This document shows positions 37,977 to 47,941 of a stretch of 57,927 bases of DNA, piece after piece; position 1 is the first letter of the stretch; the number at the start of each line of letters is the position of its first letter. The notes under the pieces are model-generated. The model worked only from the letters and a program-made list of their open reading frames with translations. It was not told the DNA's origin and searched no databases. Source of the DNA: an uncultured SAR86 cluster bacterium (GTDB lineage Bacteria; Pseudomonadota; Gammaproteobacteria; Magnimaribacterales; D2472); assembly GCA_902528215.1 (NCBI GenBank), contig CABZRR010000006.1, forward strand, positions 1 to 57,927, given 5' to 3'. The position numbers and the translations under genes were made by a program.

Positions 37977-38115
37977 TATTTATTTTTTTATATGTAACAT
38001 TAATTAAATTTATAATTAATCTTAAAAGAGAAATTACTGAAAGAATATTACAACATTTTAAACAATATTTAACTTATGTAAGTTAAAATTTTTAATATAT
38101 ACAGAGGATAAGTCT

Positions 38116-38658
38116 ATGAAATTTATAAATATAATTTTTGCGTTAACTTTAGTATCTTCATTTTCTCTTCAATCTGCTGAAGAAACTTTTGTTGGTGATG
38201 TAAGCATGGGAGAAGTAACCCATAGTTCTGCATTTAATTACATTAAAAACAATATGCTAGGAAAATGGAAAGGTGAACTTACTCAAGAATCAGGAAATGT
38301 TATAAGTGCATCTTACCATTTCAAGCTAGTTTCAAATGGAAATACTATAAGAGAAGAGCTTGTAGAGGATGGTGTGGAGATGTTTACAACATATTCAGAT
38401 AAAAATGGAGAGCTTGTAATCAAGCATTACTGTGCATTAGGCACACAACCAATGTTTACTGTTGATGAACTTTCAGACGACTCAATAGTATTTAAGTCTG
38501 ATCCATCTACTGGTTATCATAGTGAGCACCATAATTTTGTTAAATCTATATCTTGGTCATTTGATTCAGATAAAAAAGAAACACTTATTATGCGAAACAG
38601 TGTTTTTATTGATGGTGAATTACAAAATAACAAGGCAGTTATAAATAAAGTTTATTAA
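38116..38658 (+). CDS. Exported protein of unknown function
   Basis: Signal peptide (ALTLVSSFSLQSA); NNMLGKWKGELTQESG. Confidence 0.7.
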   Translation: MKFINIIFALTLVSSFSLQSAEETFVGDVSMGEVTHSSAFNYIKNNMLGKWKGELTQESGNVISASYHFKLVSNGNTIREELVEDGVEMFTTYSDKNGELVIKHYCALGTQPMFTVDELSDDSIVFKSDPSTGYHSEHHNFVKSISWSFDSDKKETLIMRNSVFIDGELQNNKAVINKVY

Positions 38659-38677
38659 AATAAACTGCATTCAAAGG

Positions 38678-38696
38678 AGCCCGCATAAGCGGGTTT
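38678..38696 (+). terminator. Rho-independent terminator-like hairpin
   Basis: AGCCCGC-ATAA-GCGGGTTT. Confidence 0.65.
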
Positions 38697-38723
38697 CATT
38701 ATTTTGAAAGATGTACTTTATTT

Positions 38724-38978
38724 ATGAATAAAGATTATTGGCGATCAAACCTCAAGATTGTTTCTATTTTACTTTTTATTTGGTTCCTTGTTTCATTTGG
38801 TTTTGGAATTATATGGTCTGATTTTTTAGATCAATTTCAAATAGGTGGTTTTAAGCTTGGGTTTTGGTTTGCTAAACAAGGCAGCATTTATTTTTTTGTT
38901 TTATTAATTTTTATATACATTTATCTGATGAATAAATTAGATAAAAAATATGAAGATAAGTCTGGTAAAGATAACTAA
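38724..38978 (+). CDS. DUF4212 small subunit of sodium:solute symporter
   Basis: YWRSNLKIVSILLFIWFLVSFGFGI...FKLGFWFAKQGSIYFFVLLIFIY; precedes SSS transporter. Confidence 0.92.
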   Translation: MNKDYWRSNLKIVSILLFIWFLVSFGFGIIWSDFLDQFQIGGFKLGFWFAKQGSIYFFVLLIFIYIYLMNKLDKKYEDKSGKDN

Positions 38979-38983
38979 CTCAA

Positions 38984-40732
38984 ATGGATGCGCAGTTACT
39001 TACTTATATTTTTGTTGGTTCTTCTTTCGCTTTATATATTGGAATAGCTATATCGTCACGCGCATCATCAACTAATGATTTTTACATAGCAGGGAAGGGT
39101 GTTCATCCTATTGCCAATGGTATGGCAACTGCTGCAGATTGGATGTCAGCAGCCTCTTTTATTTCAATGGCAGGCCTTATAGCGTTTCTAGGTAAAGATG
39201 GATCTGTATATCTAATGGGCTGGACTGGTGGATACGTTCTATTAGCACTATTACTTGCTCCATACTTAAGAAAATTTGGTCAGTACACTGTTCCTGATTT
39301 TATTGGTACAAGATACTACTCAAACTTAGCAAGATTAGTTGCTGTTTTATGCTTAATATTTATCTCATTTACCTATGTCGCTGGTCAAATGAGAGGAGTA
39401 GGCATTGTTTTTTCTAGATTCCTTGAAGTTGATATTAACTTAGGTGTCATTATTGGAATGTGTATAGTCTTTTTCTATGCAGTCCTTGGCGGTATGAAGG
39501 GCATTACTTATACACAAGTTGCCCAGTACTGCGTTTTAATTTTTGCTTACTTAGTTCCAGCTATTTTTATTTCTATCTTGATGACTGGTAATCCAATCCC
39601 ACAGTTTGGCTTTGGGGATACTCTTGTTAACACCGATACATATTTATTAGACAAATTAGATAAGGTTACTGGTGAACTTGGATTTAATGCATACACAGAA
39701 AATACTAAAACTAAAATTGATATTTTTTGTATTACAGCTGCATTGATGTTTGGAACAGCAGGTCTTCCTCATGTCATCGTCAGATTCTTTACTGTGCCAA
39801 AAGTTAGTGATGCAAGAAAATCTGCTGGTTACGCACTAATTTTTATAGCTATTTTGTATTCAACAGCTCCAGCTGTATCAGCTTTTGCCAGAATGAATTT
39901 TATTGATTCAGTTCAAGAGGTTAACTATCAAGAGGCTCCAGGTTGGTTTAAAAATTGGGAAAATATTGGTCTGATAGCTTGGAAAGATAAAAATGGTGAT
40001 GGCTTAATTCAATACTCTGCTGGTAATGCATTAAATGAAGTGAAGCCAAAATTTAATAATAATAAAGGTTCTTCTGGAGAGAGAGCTACAGATAATAAAC
40101 CAGATATGACTAATTCAAATGAAGTTTATATCGATAGAGATATTATGGTTTTAGCGAATCCTGAAATAGCTAAATTACCACCTTGGGTTATAGCTTTGGT
40201 TGCTGCTGGAGCTTTAGCTGCAGCATTATCAACTGCAGCAGGGTTATTACTAGTTATTTCAGCTTCAGTTTCTCATGATTTACTGAAAAAAACTTTTATG
40301 CCATCAATTACTGATAAACAAGAACTATTTTATGCTCGATGTTCTGCTGCAGTTGCTATATTTATAGCTGGGCTTTTTGGTATATATCCGCCAGGCTTTG
40401 TTGCACAAGTTGTGGCATTTGCTTTTGGTTTAGCCGCTGCAACAATTTTTCCTGCATTATTTATGGGTATATTTTATAAAAGGTTGAATAAAGAAGGAGC
40501 TATAGCTGGAATGCTTGCTGGGTTAGTTGTCACATCAATTTACATTATTAATTTTAAATTTATTAATACTAATTTAAATTCTTCAGAAAATTGGTTCTTC
40601 GGAATCTCTCCAGAGGGATTTGGCTTTATAGGAATGATAATCAACTTTATTGTTGCATTTAGTGTATGTTATTTCTTTAAAAAACCACCTGATAGTATTA
40701 ATCAAATGGTTGATAATTTAAGAAATCCATAA
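38984..40732 (+). CDS. Sodium:solute symporter (SSS), VC_2705-like subfamily
   Basis: DFYIAGKGVHPIANGMATAADWMSAASFI; GTAGLPHVIVRFFTVP; AAALSTAAGLLLVISASVSHDL. Confidence 0.93.
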   Translation: MDAQLLTYIFVGSSFALYIGIAISSRASSTNDFYIAGKGVHPIANGMATAADWMSAASFISMAGLIAFLGKDGSVYLMGWTGGYVLLALLLAPYLRKFGQYTVPDFIGTRYYSNLARLVAVLCLIFISFTYVAGQMRGVGIVFSRFLEVDINLGVIIGMCIVFFYAVLGGMKGITYTQVAQYCVLIFAYLVPAIFISILMTGNPIPQFGFGDTLVNTDTYLLDKLDKVTGELGFNAYTENTKTKIDIFCITAALMFGTAGLPHVIVRFFTVPKVSDARKSAGYALIFIAILYSTAPAVSAFARMNFIDSVQEVNYQEAPGWFKNWENIGLIAWKDKNGDGLIQYSAGNALNEVKPKFNNNKGSSGERATDNKPDMTNSNEVYIDRDIMVLANPEIAKLPPWVIALVAAGALAAALSTAAGLLLVISASVSHDLLKKTFMPSITDKQELFYARCSAAVAIFIAGLFGIYPPGFVAQVVAFAFGLAAATIFPALFMGIFYKRLNKEGAIAGMLAGLVVTSIYIINFKFINTNLNSSENWFFGISPEGFGFIGMIINFIVAFSVCYFFKKPPDSINQMVDNLRNP

Positions 40733-40745
40733 GGTTATTAAAAAA

Positions 40746-43601
40746 TTAGGGATTTACTAAGGGATTTGTACCTAGGCCTGAACCATATATCACAGCATTA
40801 AGCCAGATTCTATTTGTTCCTCTAGTGGAACCTCTGAAGTTTGGCTCACCGGAAAATAAAATTACTTGTCCTTTACCTACTTTCTCTCTAGTTACATAGG
40901 CTGAATTAGCTATTCTTTGTGCAGCTTCTGGCCAAACTAAACCACTCATTCTTACCTTTATATCTTTTTGTGGTGGAATGAGAGACCAATTTATTTGTTT
41001 TGTTTCATCTACATTTACATTAGAAACAAGCGCGCCTATTCTGACCGCAGCTTCCACGTTACTTCCCGTCATTAACACAGGATAATTTGAGTACAGAACG
41101 GGTAATATCTCTGGACTACCAAAAGTTAACCAATGTTTTTGATCTGTTCTCCCAGCTACAAATGATCCAGATGGCATAAAAATTGATTGCCATTTATCTC
41201 TCATTTCAAACTGTTCCTGAGACATTTCTGTTTCACTTAATTCCCATGGGTAATCAATTGAATTGTCGACACCATTACTATTAATTTTGTCTTTATCAAT
41301 TTGATCATCTAACGCCATTAACTCTCTCAAAAGATCAAATTTATAATCATTAATATTTTCAAATGTATTTTGTATTTGTTTTGCATTGCCTAAACCATCA
41401 TTTGAAGATAAAAATCTTGTCGACCTATTATGCGCAATTAGGGTACCCCCATTTCTTATCCATTCTGATAGGTTTTCTAATTCGTTAGTATTCATATCTG
41501 GATATCCGCTTGGAAGAATTAGCGTGTTATAACGTCTCAAGTCAGCATATCCAGCAAAAGAGCCGTTTACAAGGCTATGCCTTATTCCAAGATGATGATC
41601 TAATGACCACCAACTAACTCCAACATCATAAGAGTTGTAATCACCATGTCCCATAATTGCAATCTGTGGTTTTTTTAATAATCTAAAGTGCCTGCCACCC
41701 CAGTCAGGTAATCCTTCTGGTCCAAAGCCAGATTCTATTGACTGAACAGGTATATTTAGATCAGCAGACACTTCTTTTATTTGAGAAATTAAATTTCCAT
41801 TGCCTGGATTATCCATAGCAATAACAGCAACACTTCCTCGAGATAACTTTTGACCCGAAAGTATCGATTCTTTATCAATGATTCGTACTTGAACATTTTC
41901 TTCAAGCAGTCTTGCTGCAAATGCAACCGATCTATCATCATTACCATCGACTGCCCATATTATTGCATTATCATTTATCGCAATATTTGTAGAGGGGGGC
42001 TCCCAATTAACAAGATTTTTATCAATATGCTCTAGAGCAGTTACAGCTGGCAGTCCATACATCATTGTGAAATTGAATGCAGTTGTGTCATACATTATAG
42101 AAGAACCGTCTCTGAGGTTTTCTTGTCGTTCTTCTATAAGCACTGATTCATCAATTTCTGCATCAAATTCTAATATTGCCTTTATAAGTGGTGCCTCAGG
42201 CTGCCTATTTGGAATAATTAAACTTCCTTCAGGTATTTCATAATTAGCTTCAATATCACCCAATTGATTTACTATTTTATCTACCAGCAAAGTTTTTGTA
42301 TTTTTAAATACCTCTATATCTTGGGCTTTTAATTTATCTACTAGTGAGTTTAAGCGCCCATGATTTTTTGATGGTAAGACAACAAAAGTTTGATTAGCAT
42401 ATTTGCTATCTTTAGAAATATTATATTTACGGCCATCCCAAAAATCTTTATACATAGCCTTTGTATTAACTTTTAAAGTATTGAGGTTTTCAATCGTGCT
42501 TACAAATTGATGATGAACTGATTCTTTATATGATTGAATAGTTCCCTCAGGCCTTCTTACGCCGTCTTCTGACATTCTTGATTGTTCATATAGTATTCCA
42601 AGACTACCCCGAAATTGAACGTAAAAAGAATAACCTGGATAAAGATCTTCATGCCATTCTCCAGTATAAAAACGCCAATTTTTTTTATCGAATGCTTCAG
42701 CTTGGTCTTTTGCAAAAACATTTCCCCATTTAATAAGATCTTCATCTATGTTTTTATTAATTGGCTCTCTAGGAGGTCCTGTCATGAAAGTGTCTTGTGC
42801 GCCCATCTCATGCCCATCGACTAGAATCTGAGGCCTCCATTTATTTATTAACTTTACTCTTCCTTGTGTTTCAGGTTGAGTTAAGTAAAACCAGTCTCTA
42901 TTTAAATCAAAGAAATAATGATTTGTTCTTCCGTATGGCCAATCTCCAGTATGTAATAGCGATTGATCATCATAGTTTGGAGCAGTTCCTCGGTATTGCT
43001 CCAATGATTTTGCAAATCTATCTCTACCGTCAGGATTCATCATAGGATCAATAATAACCACCATGTTGTTAAGTAAATCTTCAACTGCAGGATCATTGTT
43101 AGCAATCAGATGATAAATAATTCCTAAAGCAGCATCTGCTCCAGATGTTTCATTTCCATGGATAGAATATGCCATCCATGCTATTGCAGGTAATGATTCA
43201 ATAATTGAAATTGCTTCACGATTATTTATTTTTCTTGCGTCAGATATTTTTGAAATATTTTCTTTGATTTGGTCAAGATTATTTATATTTTCAGGTGATG
43301 AAATAAAAAGCGCATAAAGAGGGCGATTTTCATGAGACCTTGCATATTCAACAACCTTTATTTTATTTGACTGCTTTGACCATTTTAAGATTGCATTGGA
43401 TATTTGGGATGGATTAGCCACTCTATCTCCATAATTAAAATCTAAGAATTCATTTGGATGATCAATTGAATCAATGTATGAACCTGATAGAATTTTTTCT
43501 ACATACAAATCTTTAGAGTATGAAGTAGGTTTTGTCAGGGTTTCACTATTTAAAATAGTTGAAAATATTAATGTAAATGTAAGTAAATTTTTGATATTCA
43601 T
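40746..43601 (-). CDS. M14-family zinc carboxypeptidase-like exopeptidase, exported, multidomain
   Basis: AYSIHGNETSGADAALG (HxxE), MMNPDGRDR, LVDGHEMG; C-terminal GATase-like region. Confidence 0.88.
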   Translation of the reverse strand: MNIKNLLTFTLIFSTILNSETLTKPTSYSKDLYVEKILSGSYIDSIDHPNEFLDFNYGDRVANPSQISNAILKWSKQSNKIKVVEYARSHENRPLYALFISSPENINNLDQIKENISKISDARKINNREAISIIESLPAIAWMAYSIHGNETSGADAALGIIYHLIANNDPAVEDLLNNMVVIIDPMMNPDGRDRFAKSLEQYRGTAPNYDDQSLLHTGDWPYGRTNHYFFDLNRDWFYLTQPETQGRVKLINKWRPQILVDGHEMGAQDTFMTGPPREPINKNIDEDLIKWGNVFAKDQAEAFDKKNWRFYTGEWHEDLYPGYSFYVQFRGSLGILYEQSRMSEDGVRRPEGTIQSYKESVHHQFVSTIENLNTLKVNTKAMYKDFWDGRKYNISKDSKYANQTFVVLPSKNHGRLNSLVDKLKAQDIEVFKNTKTLLVDKIVNQLGDIEANYEIPEGSLIIPNRQPEAPLIKAILEFDAEIDESVLIEERQENLRDGSSIMYDTTAFNFTMMYGLPAVTALEHIDKNLVNWEPPSTNIAINDNAIIWAVDGNDDRSVAFAARLLEENVQVRIIDKESILSGQKLSRGSVAVIAMDNPGNGNLISQIKEVSADLNIPVQSIESGFGPEGLPDWGGRHFRLLKKPQIAIMGHGDYNSYDVGVSWWSLDHHLGIRHSLVNGSFAGYADLRRYNTLILPSGYPDMNTNELENLSEWIRNGGTLIAHNRSTRFLSSNDGLGNAKQIQNTFENINDYKFDLLRELMALDDQIDKDKINSNGVDNSIDYPWELSETEMSQEQFEMRDKWQSIFMPSGSFVAGRTDQKHWLTFGSPEILPVLYSNYPVLMTGSNVEAAVRIGALVSNVNVDETKQINWSLIPPQKDIKVRMSGLVWPEAAQRIANSAYVTREKVGKGQVILFSGEPNFRGSTRGTNRIWLNAVIYGSGLGTNPLVNP

Positions 43602-43668
43602 ATAAATAGTTTAAATATTATCTATTGAGATGATAATACATATCGTAGACTTTATTAGATAAAATTTT

Positions 43669-44787
43669 ATGAAAAAGCTTGTATCAATAGTATTTATCTT
43701 AGCAGTAATTATAGCTGGTATATTTCTATACTTAAGAAATGCAGATGTAGATGTTAATTATGAAAGATTTAATGTGGTTGCGCCTGGTATCCTTAGAACA
43801 CCAGTAGAACGGTTCGAAAACATTACAGATTATCCATTTAAAGAAAACTATTTAATGATTGGCGATACACGTATTCATTACTTAGATGAAGGCCCAGAAA
43901 AAGGAGAAATTATATATTTACTTCATGGTGAGCCTGCTTGGAGTTACTTATTTAGAAAAATGATTCCAACTCTTACTCAGGCAGGGTATAGAGTAATAGC
44001 TCCTGATATGGTTGGATTTGGAAAATCTGATAAATATGCATCAATAGACGATTATTCACATCAAATGCATGTTGATAAAATGACTCAATTAGTAGTTGAG
44101 CTTGACTTAAATAATATTACAGCCCATGTTCATGATTGGGGGGGGTTGGTTGGTCTTAGAGTTATTGCAGAAGAGCCTAAAAGATTTTCAAGAGTTATTG
44201 CTTCTAATACTAGTTTGGTGGCACCTGGAAGAGGTTTCTTTAACGAGATCATATCTTTTATCGGTTATCCCTTATTCAAATTAGGTATATGGCTTCAAGG
44301 GCCAGCCACATGGGAAGAGTTTATTGGCGGGAATGGATTTTCAGGGTGGATAAGATATTCAAGATTTACGGATAACATTGATGTCGGTGAGATTATGCAA
44401 ACTTTGGGTAATGTAAGTGATGATGAAAGAATAGGGTACGAAGCACCATATCCAAATGCTACCTATAAAGCAGGTGCTCAAATTTTTCCATATTTAATAC
44501 CCAGTGAATTAAGAAAAAATGAAAAGGCATATAGAGATGTTTTTGAGAAATGGAATAAACCTTTTTTAATTGCAAATAGTGATAATGATCCTGTTACAAA
44601 AAATAATCCTAGAATGGTTGAAATGTTAAAAAGAATACCGTCTGCTGAGGAACTAATCATTGAAGGACCAGGACACTTTATACAAGAAGAAGCTGGGCCA
44701 GAATACGCTAATTTAATAATTAGCTTTATTAAAGGTGATCCAAAGCCTTTTAAGAAGAAGAGTGCGACAATAGATAAAGAAGTGTAA
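43669..44787 (+). CDS. Haloalkane dehalogenase-like alpha/beta hydrolase with N-terminal membrane anchor
   Basis: LLHGEPAWSYLFRKMIP, HVHDWGGLVGLRV (nucleophile D-W), GPGHFIQEEAG; hydrophobic N-terminus. Confidence 0.85.
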   Translation: MKKLVSIVFILAVIIAGIFLYLRNADVDVNYERFNVVAPGILRTPVERFENITDYPFKENYLMIGDTRIHYLDEGPEKGEIIYLLHGEPAWSYLFRKMIPTLTQAGYRVIAPDMVGFGKSDKYASIDDYSHQMHVDKMTQLVVELDLNNITAHVHDWGGLVGLRVIAEEPKRFSRVIASNTSLVAPGRGFFNEIISFIGYPLFKLGIWLQGPATWEEFIGGNGFSGWIRYSRFTDNIDVGEIMQTLGNVSDDERIGYEAPYPNATYKAGAQIFPYLIPSELRKNEKAYRDVFEKWNKPFLIANSDNDPVTKNNPRMVEMLKRIPSAEELIIEGPGHFIQEEAGPEYANLIISFIKGDPKPFKKKSATIDKEV

Positions 44788-44834
44788 AATATATGTAAGT
44801 TCGCATAATATATATTATGTTAAATTAATGTATA

Positions 44835-46139
44835 TTAATTCCACCGTATTTTAGCTATAGTAAGTGTTGAACAATAGTAAATATCATTATTGGTACCCGG
44901 TGTTAAGAACATTCCATTTGCAAGCGGCGATTTTAGGTCTATTTTTGTTATTAATTCTCCATTTTCAAGATTTATAACAACAATATGGTCACTGTTGTTT
45001 TCATAACTATTAATTATTAGTTCACCTGAATCTAAAAACACTACAGGCTGCATTGTTGGTCTTATATTGACAGACCACTCAATATTTAAGTTTTCTTGAT
45101 TAACTGCATATAGTCCACTGTTTAAACTATCCCATGCGATGCATAGATTATATTTAGGTATAGAAACTGGAGGAGCTATGATCCCTCCACCAGGTTTATT
45201 TGAAAGGGTCACATAATCAATAGTTTGATTATCTATTGATACTTTTAAAAGTTGTTGATTTCCCTTCCATAAAGCTGGTCTTTGCCAACTAAGAGTACCT
45301 GGTGGTGATGAAAATCTTCCATTTGGGTGTCTACTAAAAATAGATCGAACAGACTCAATATCACCATTGTTCATCAGCCAAATAAATCCTTCAGAAATAC
45401 AGCCATCCCATGCTAAACCATGATCACTATTTTTCTCGCGATACTTCACTGACCAATTTTTCTCAATTACTAATTGTTCTTTTTCAACTCTAATTTTAAA
45501 AATATGTTCAATACCTGGAGTGTAGATATACTCACCATTATCATCAATATCGCATGCTATTCTCCCCATAGATCCCTCTGGCAATTTCAAAGGTTTTCCA
45601 ATTAATTCTCCAGACTCTGGATTTAGTCTCGTCAATGTTGATGATGTGTCATTAGACACTCGGATATCTTTTGTAATAATACTTCCATCAGAAAGGATTA
45701 ACAGACCATTATGAGCTTGATCAATGGGCAGCTTTATTTCTTTTAAAATATTGCAGTTTTCATCCAATATATGCATGAAAGAACCATTGACGTTGATGAT
45801 AGTTCCATTAACATGAGCTGCAATGGCGCCACACCAAATGTGCTCACCACATTCCAAATTTGGGGATTCATAAATAGTCTCTAGATTGTCAGGATTTACT
45901 TTTTGAACCCATCCAAATGGCTTATCGCCAAGAAAATTTGGCATTGTTCCAGCAAGATAAAGTTCATTATCATTTCTGCAGATAAACATTACATTCCATC
46001 TATTATTTACTTTAGTAATTAAATGATGGGACTTCTCTTTGACGTTTAGTGAACCATTAAATATTTTTTGACGCCTATTACCGCCACACTCAACTGGCCA
46101 ATGGGAATTAAAGTACCCTTTGTTTAAATCAGTTTTCAT
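44835..46139 (-). CDS. Beta-propeller-like protein of unknown function
   Basis: Repeated strands with NG turns (LAGTMPNFLG, IINVNGSFMHILDENCN, LILSDGSIITKD). Confidence 0.6.
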   Translation of the reverse strand: MKTDLNKGYFNSHWPVECGGNRRQKIFNGSLNVKEKSHHLITKVNNRWNVMFICRNDNELYLAGTMPNFLGDKPFGWVQKVNPDNLETIYESPNLECGEHIWCGAIAAHVNGTIINVNGSFMHILDENCNILKEIKLPIDQAHNGLLILSDGSIITKDIRVSNDTSSTLTRLNPESGELIGKPLKLPEGSMGRIACDIDDNGEYIYTPGIEHIFKIRVEKEQLVIEKNWSVKYREKNSDHGLAWDGCISEGFIWLMNNGDIESVRSIFSRHPNGRFSSPPGTLSWQRPALWKGNQQLLKVSIDNQTIDYVTLSNKPGGGIIAPPVSIPKYNLCIAWDSLNSGLYAVNQENLNIEWSVNIRPTMQPVVFLDSGELIINSYENNSDHIVVINLENGELITKIDLKSPLANGMFLTPGTNNDIYYCSTLTIAKIRWN

Positions 46140-46173
46140 TTATGAATACATATCTAATATAAATAAATAAAAT

Positions 46174-46665
46174 TTATGAGAACCAAGAATGTTTTCCGAA
46201 TTGATTAGGTTTTACTTCCATATCGGTGTTTACAAAGAATTCAAAGCCCTTAATAACTTTATTTATATAGCTTTGTAACATAGGCTTAACAAACAGGTAC
46301 CATGACAAATTTTGCATAAATTTATGCTTAAATGGTGTGAAATGACATATTTCAGGGTTAATTCTTACCCTTAATGAAGATATTTCATCATTACCTTCAA
46401 TAACCCAGTTTACTTGAGCCATTTTTGATTTATTTTTACCTCTTATTATCAAATCATATCCATTTTCATGCCAATTAAAGAAATTTCTCTCAAAAGTTAA
46501 ACCATTCAAATACTCAAGCTCATCAATTGAATTTATTCCAGGCCATTTGATTGCATCATTCCTTTTACAAAATGGATGATAATAAGATAAATTACCAGAT
46601 TCATTAATTATATTTAAAAGATAAGATTTCGATTTTTTAAAAGATCTTTTAGCCTCAACAAACAT
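46174..46665 (-). CDS. SRPBCC-like conserved hypothetical protein
   Basis: SYYHPFCKRNDAIKWPG... SSLRVRINPEI... C-terminal helix pattern resembles the START/SRPBCC fold. Confidence 0.55.
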   Translation of the reverse strand: MFVEAKRSFKKSKSYLLNIINESGNLSYYHPFCKRNDAIKWPGINSIDELEYLNGLTFERNFFNWHENGYDLIIRGKNKSKMAQVNWVIEGNDEISSLRVRINPEICHFTPFKHKFMQNLSWYLFVKPMLQSYINKVIKGFEFFVNTDMEVKPNQFGKHSWFS

Positions 46666-46678
46666 TATTTAACTCCTT

Positions 46679-47533
46679 TTACAAATTATTCATAAAATCC
46701 TTTATATGAACTGTAATTTCATTAGGAGAATCTTCTTGGATGAAATGATTACCTTTTACAGTAACTTCTTTAAGGTTATTCCAGTCTCTTACTTCATCAC
46801 GTTGAGATCCAACCAGTAGAAATCCTGGATCAGCGTTAATAAATAATTTTGGAATATTAGACGAACTATGAAATTGTGCATTCTTGATAATTTCACTGTA
46901 TGTATCTAACGGCTGTTTATTGAAAGGTATATTTCTTGGAAAAGTTAATGTTGGCCGTCTATCTTCACCTTGTTGAGCAAATGGTCTTAAATATTCGTTT
47001 TTTGTTTCCTCTGACATTGGATTGATAGGATCATTGAACAAAATCCTTTCTACAAAAAAATTTTTATCTAAAATTAATTCCTCGCCAGCATCTGACCTAA
47101 AAAGCTTAAATATTTTAATGCCTGCATCAGGCCATTGATCCCAAGTTAAAGGTACAGTTACTCCTTCCATAAAAGTTATTGACGAAATAATACTAGAATT
47201 TAATCTCGCAAACTTTAGTCCAAGACCGCAACCCCAATCATGAATAACTAGATGTAATCTAATACCAAGATCTAATTCTTTTAAAAAACCGTCCAAATAT
47301 TCATATTGACCATTAAAGCTATAACCAGGATTATCAATACCTTCAAGTTTTTGAGAGTCGCCCATGCCGACTAGATCTGGGACAATCACTCTATAACGTT
47401 CTACGAAATTTGGAGCTATATTTCTCCATAAGTATGAAGAGGTTGGATTTCCATGAATAAAAATAATTGCATCACCCCCACCCTCATCAATGTATGCAAT
47501 TTTTGTATTTTTAATTTTGATAAATTTTTTCAT
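46679..47533 (-). CDS. Haloalkane dehalogenase (HLD-II-like)
   Basis: FIHGNPTSSYLWRN (halide-stabilising Asn), VIHDWGCGLGLKFA (nucleophile D), KGNHFIQEDSP (catalytic His). Confidence 0.87.
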   Translation of the reverse strand: MKKFIKIKNTKIAYIDEGGGDAIIFIHGNPTSSYLWRNIAPNFVERYRVIVPDLVGMGDSQKLEGIDNPGYSFNGQYEYLDGFLKELDLGIRLHLVIHDWGCGLGLKFARLNSSIISSITFMEGVTVPLTWDQWPDAGIKIFKLFRSDAGEELILDKNFFVERILFNDPINPMSEETKNEYLRPFAQQGEDRRPTLTFPRNIPFNKQPLDTYSEIIKNAQFHSSSNIPKLFINADPGFLLVGSQRDEVRDWNNLKEVTVKGNHFIQEDSPNEITVHIKDFMNNL

Positions 47534-47556
47534 ATTTTAAATTCTTAAATATGAAT

Positions 47557-47865
47557 TTATCTTGGCGGTAATCCATTTATTAAGGTAATAGTTGATGTTA
47601 CGCTTGCTTTTCTGTGCTCACTAATAGATTGATAATCTGGATCTGAATACCACTCATTTGCGTGTTTTAACGATGGGAAACTAAATAAAATTACTCTCCC
47701 TTTTAATGGATTATCGCCTTCAAAGTGAATTATATTATCGTCATAAGTAATAAACTCTCCTCCGTGCTTTTTTAAAATTGGAAAAAATCCTTTTTCATAT
47801 TCACGATACCTCTTTGCATCATGAATTTGAAGATTGGCAACCATATATACTTTTACATCTTCCAT
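47557..47865 (-). CDS. DUF1330 family protein
   Basis: YREYEKGFFPILKKHGGEFITYDD...VILFSFPSLKHANEWYSDPDYQ. Confidence 0.88.
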   Translation of the reverse strand: MEDVKVYMVANLQIHDAKRYREYEKGFFPILKKHGGEFITYDDNIIHFEGDNPLKGRVILFSFPSLKHANEWYSDPDYQSISEHRKASVTSTITLINGLPPR

Positions 47866-47941
47866 TTTGTTATAAATAATTTAAGTGATACTAAATTTTA
47901 GCTGAATGATTTATTATTTCAAAATCTAGCTTATTTACAAA

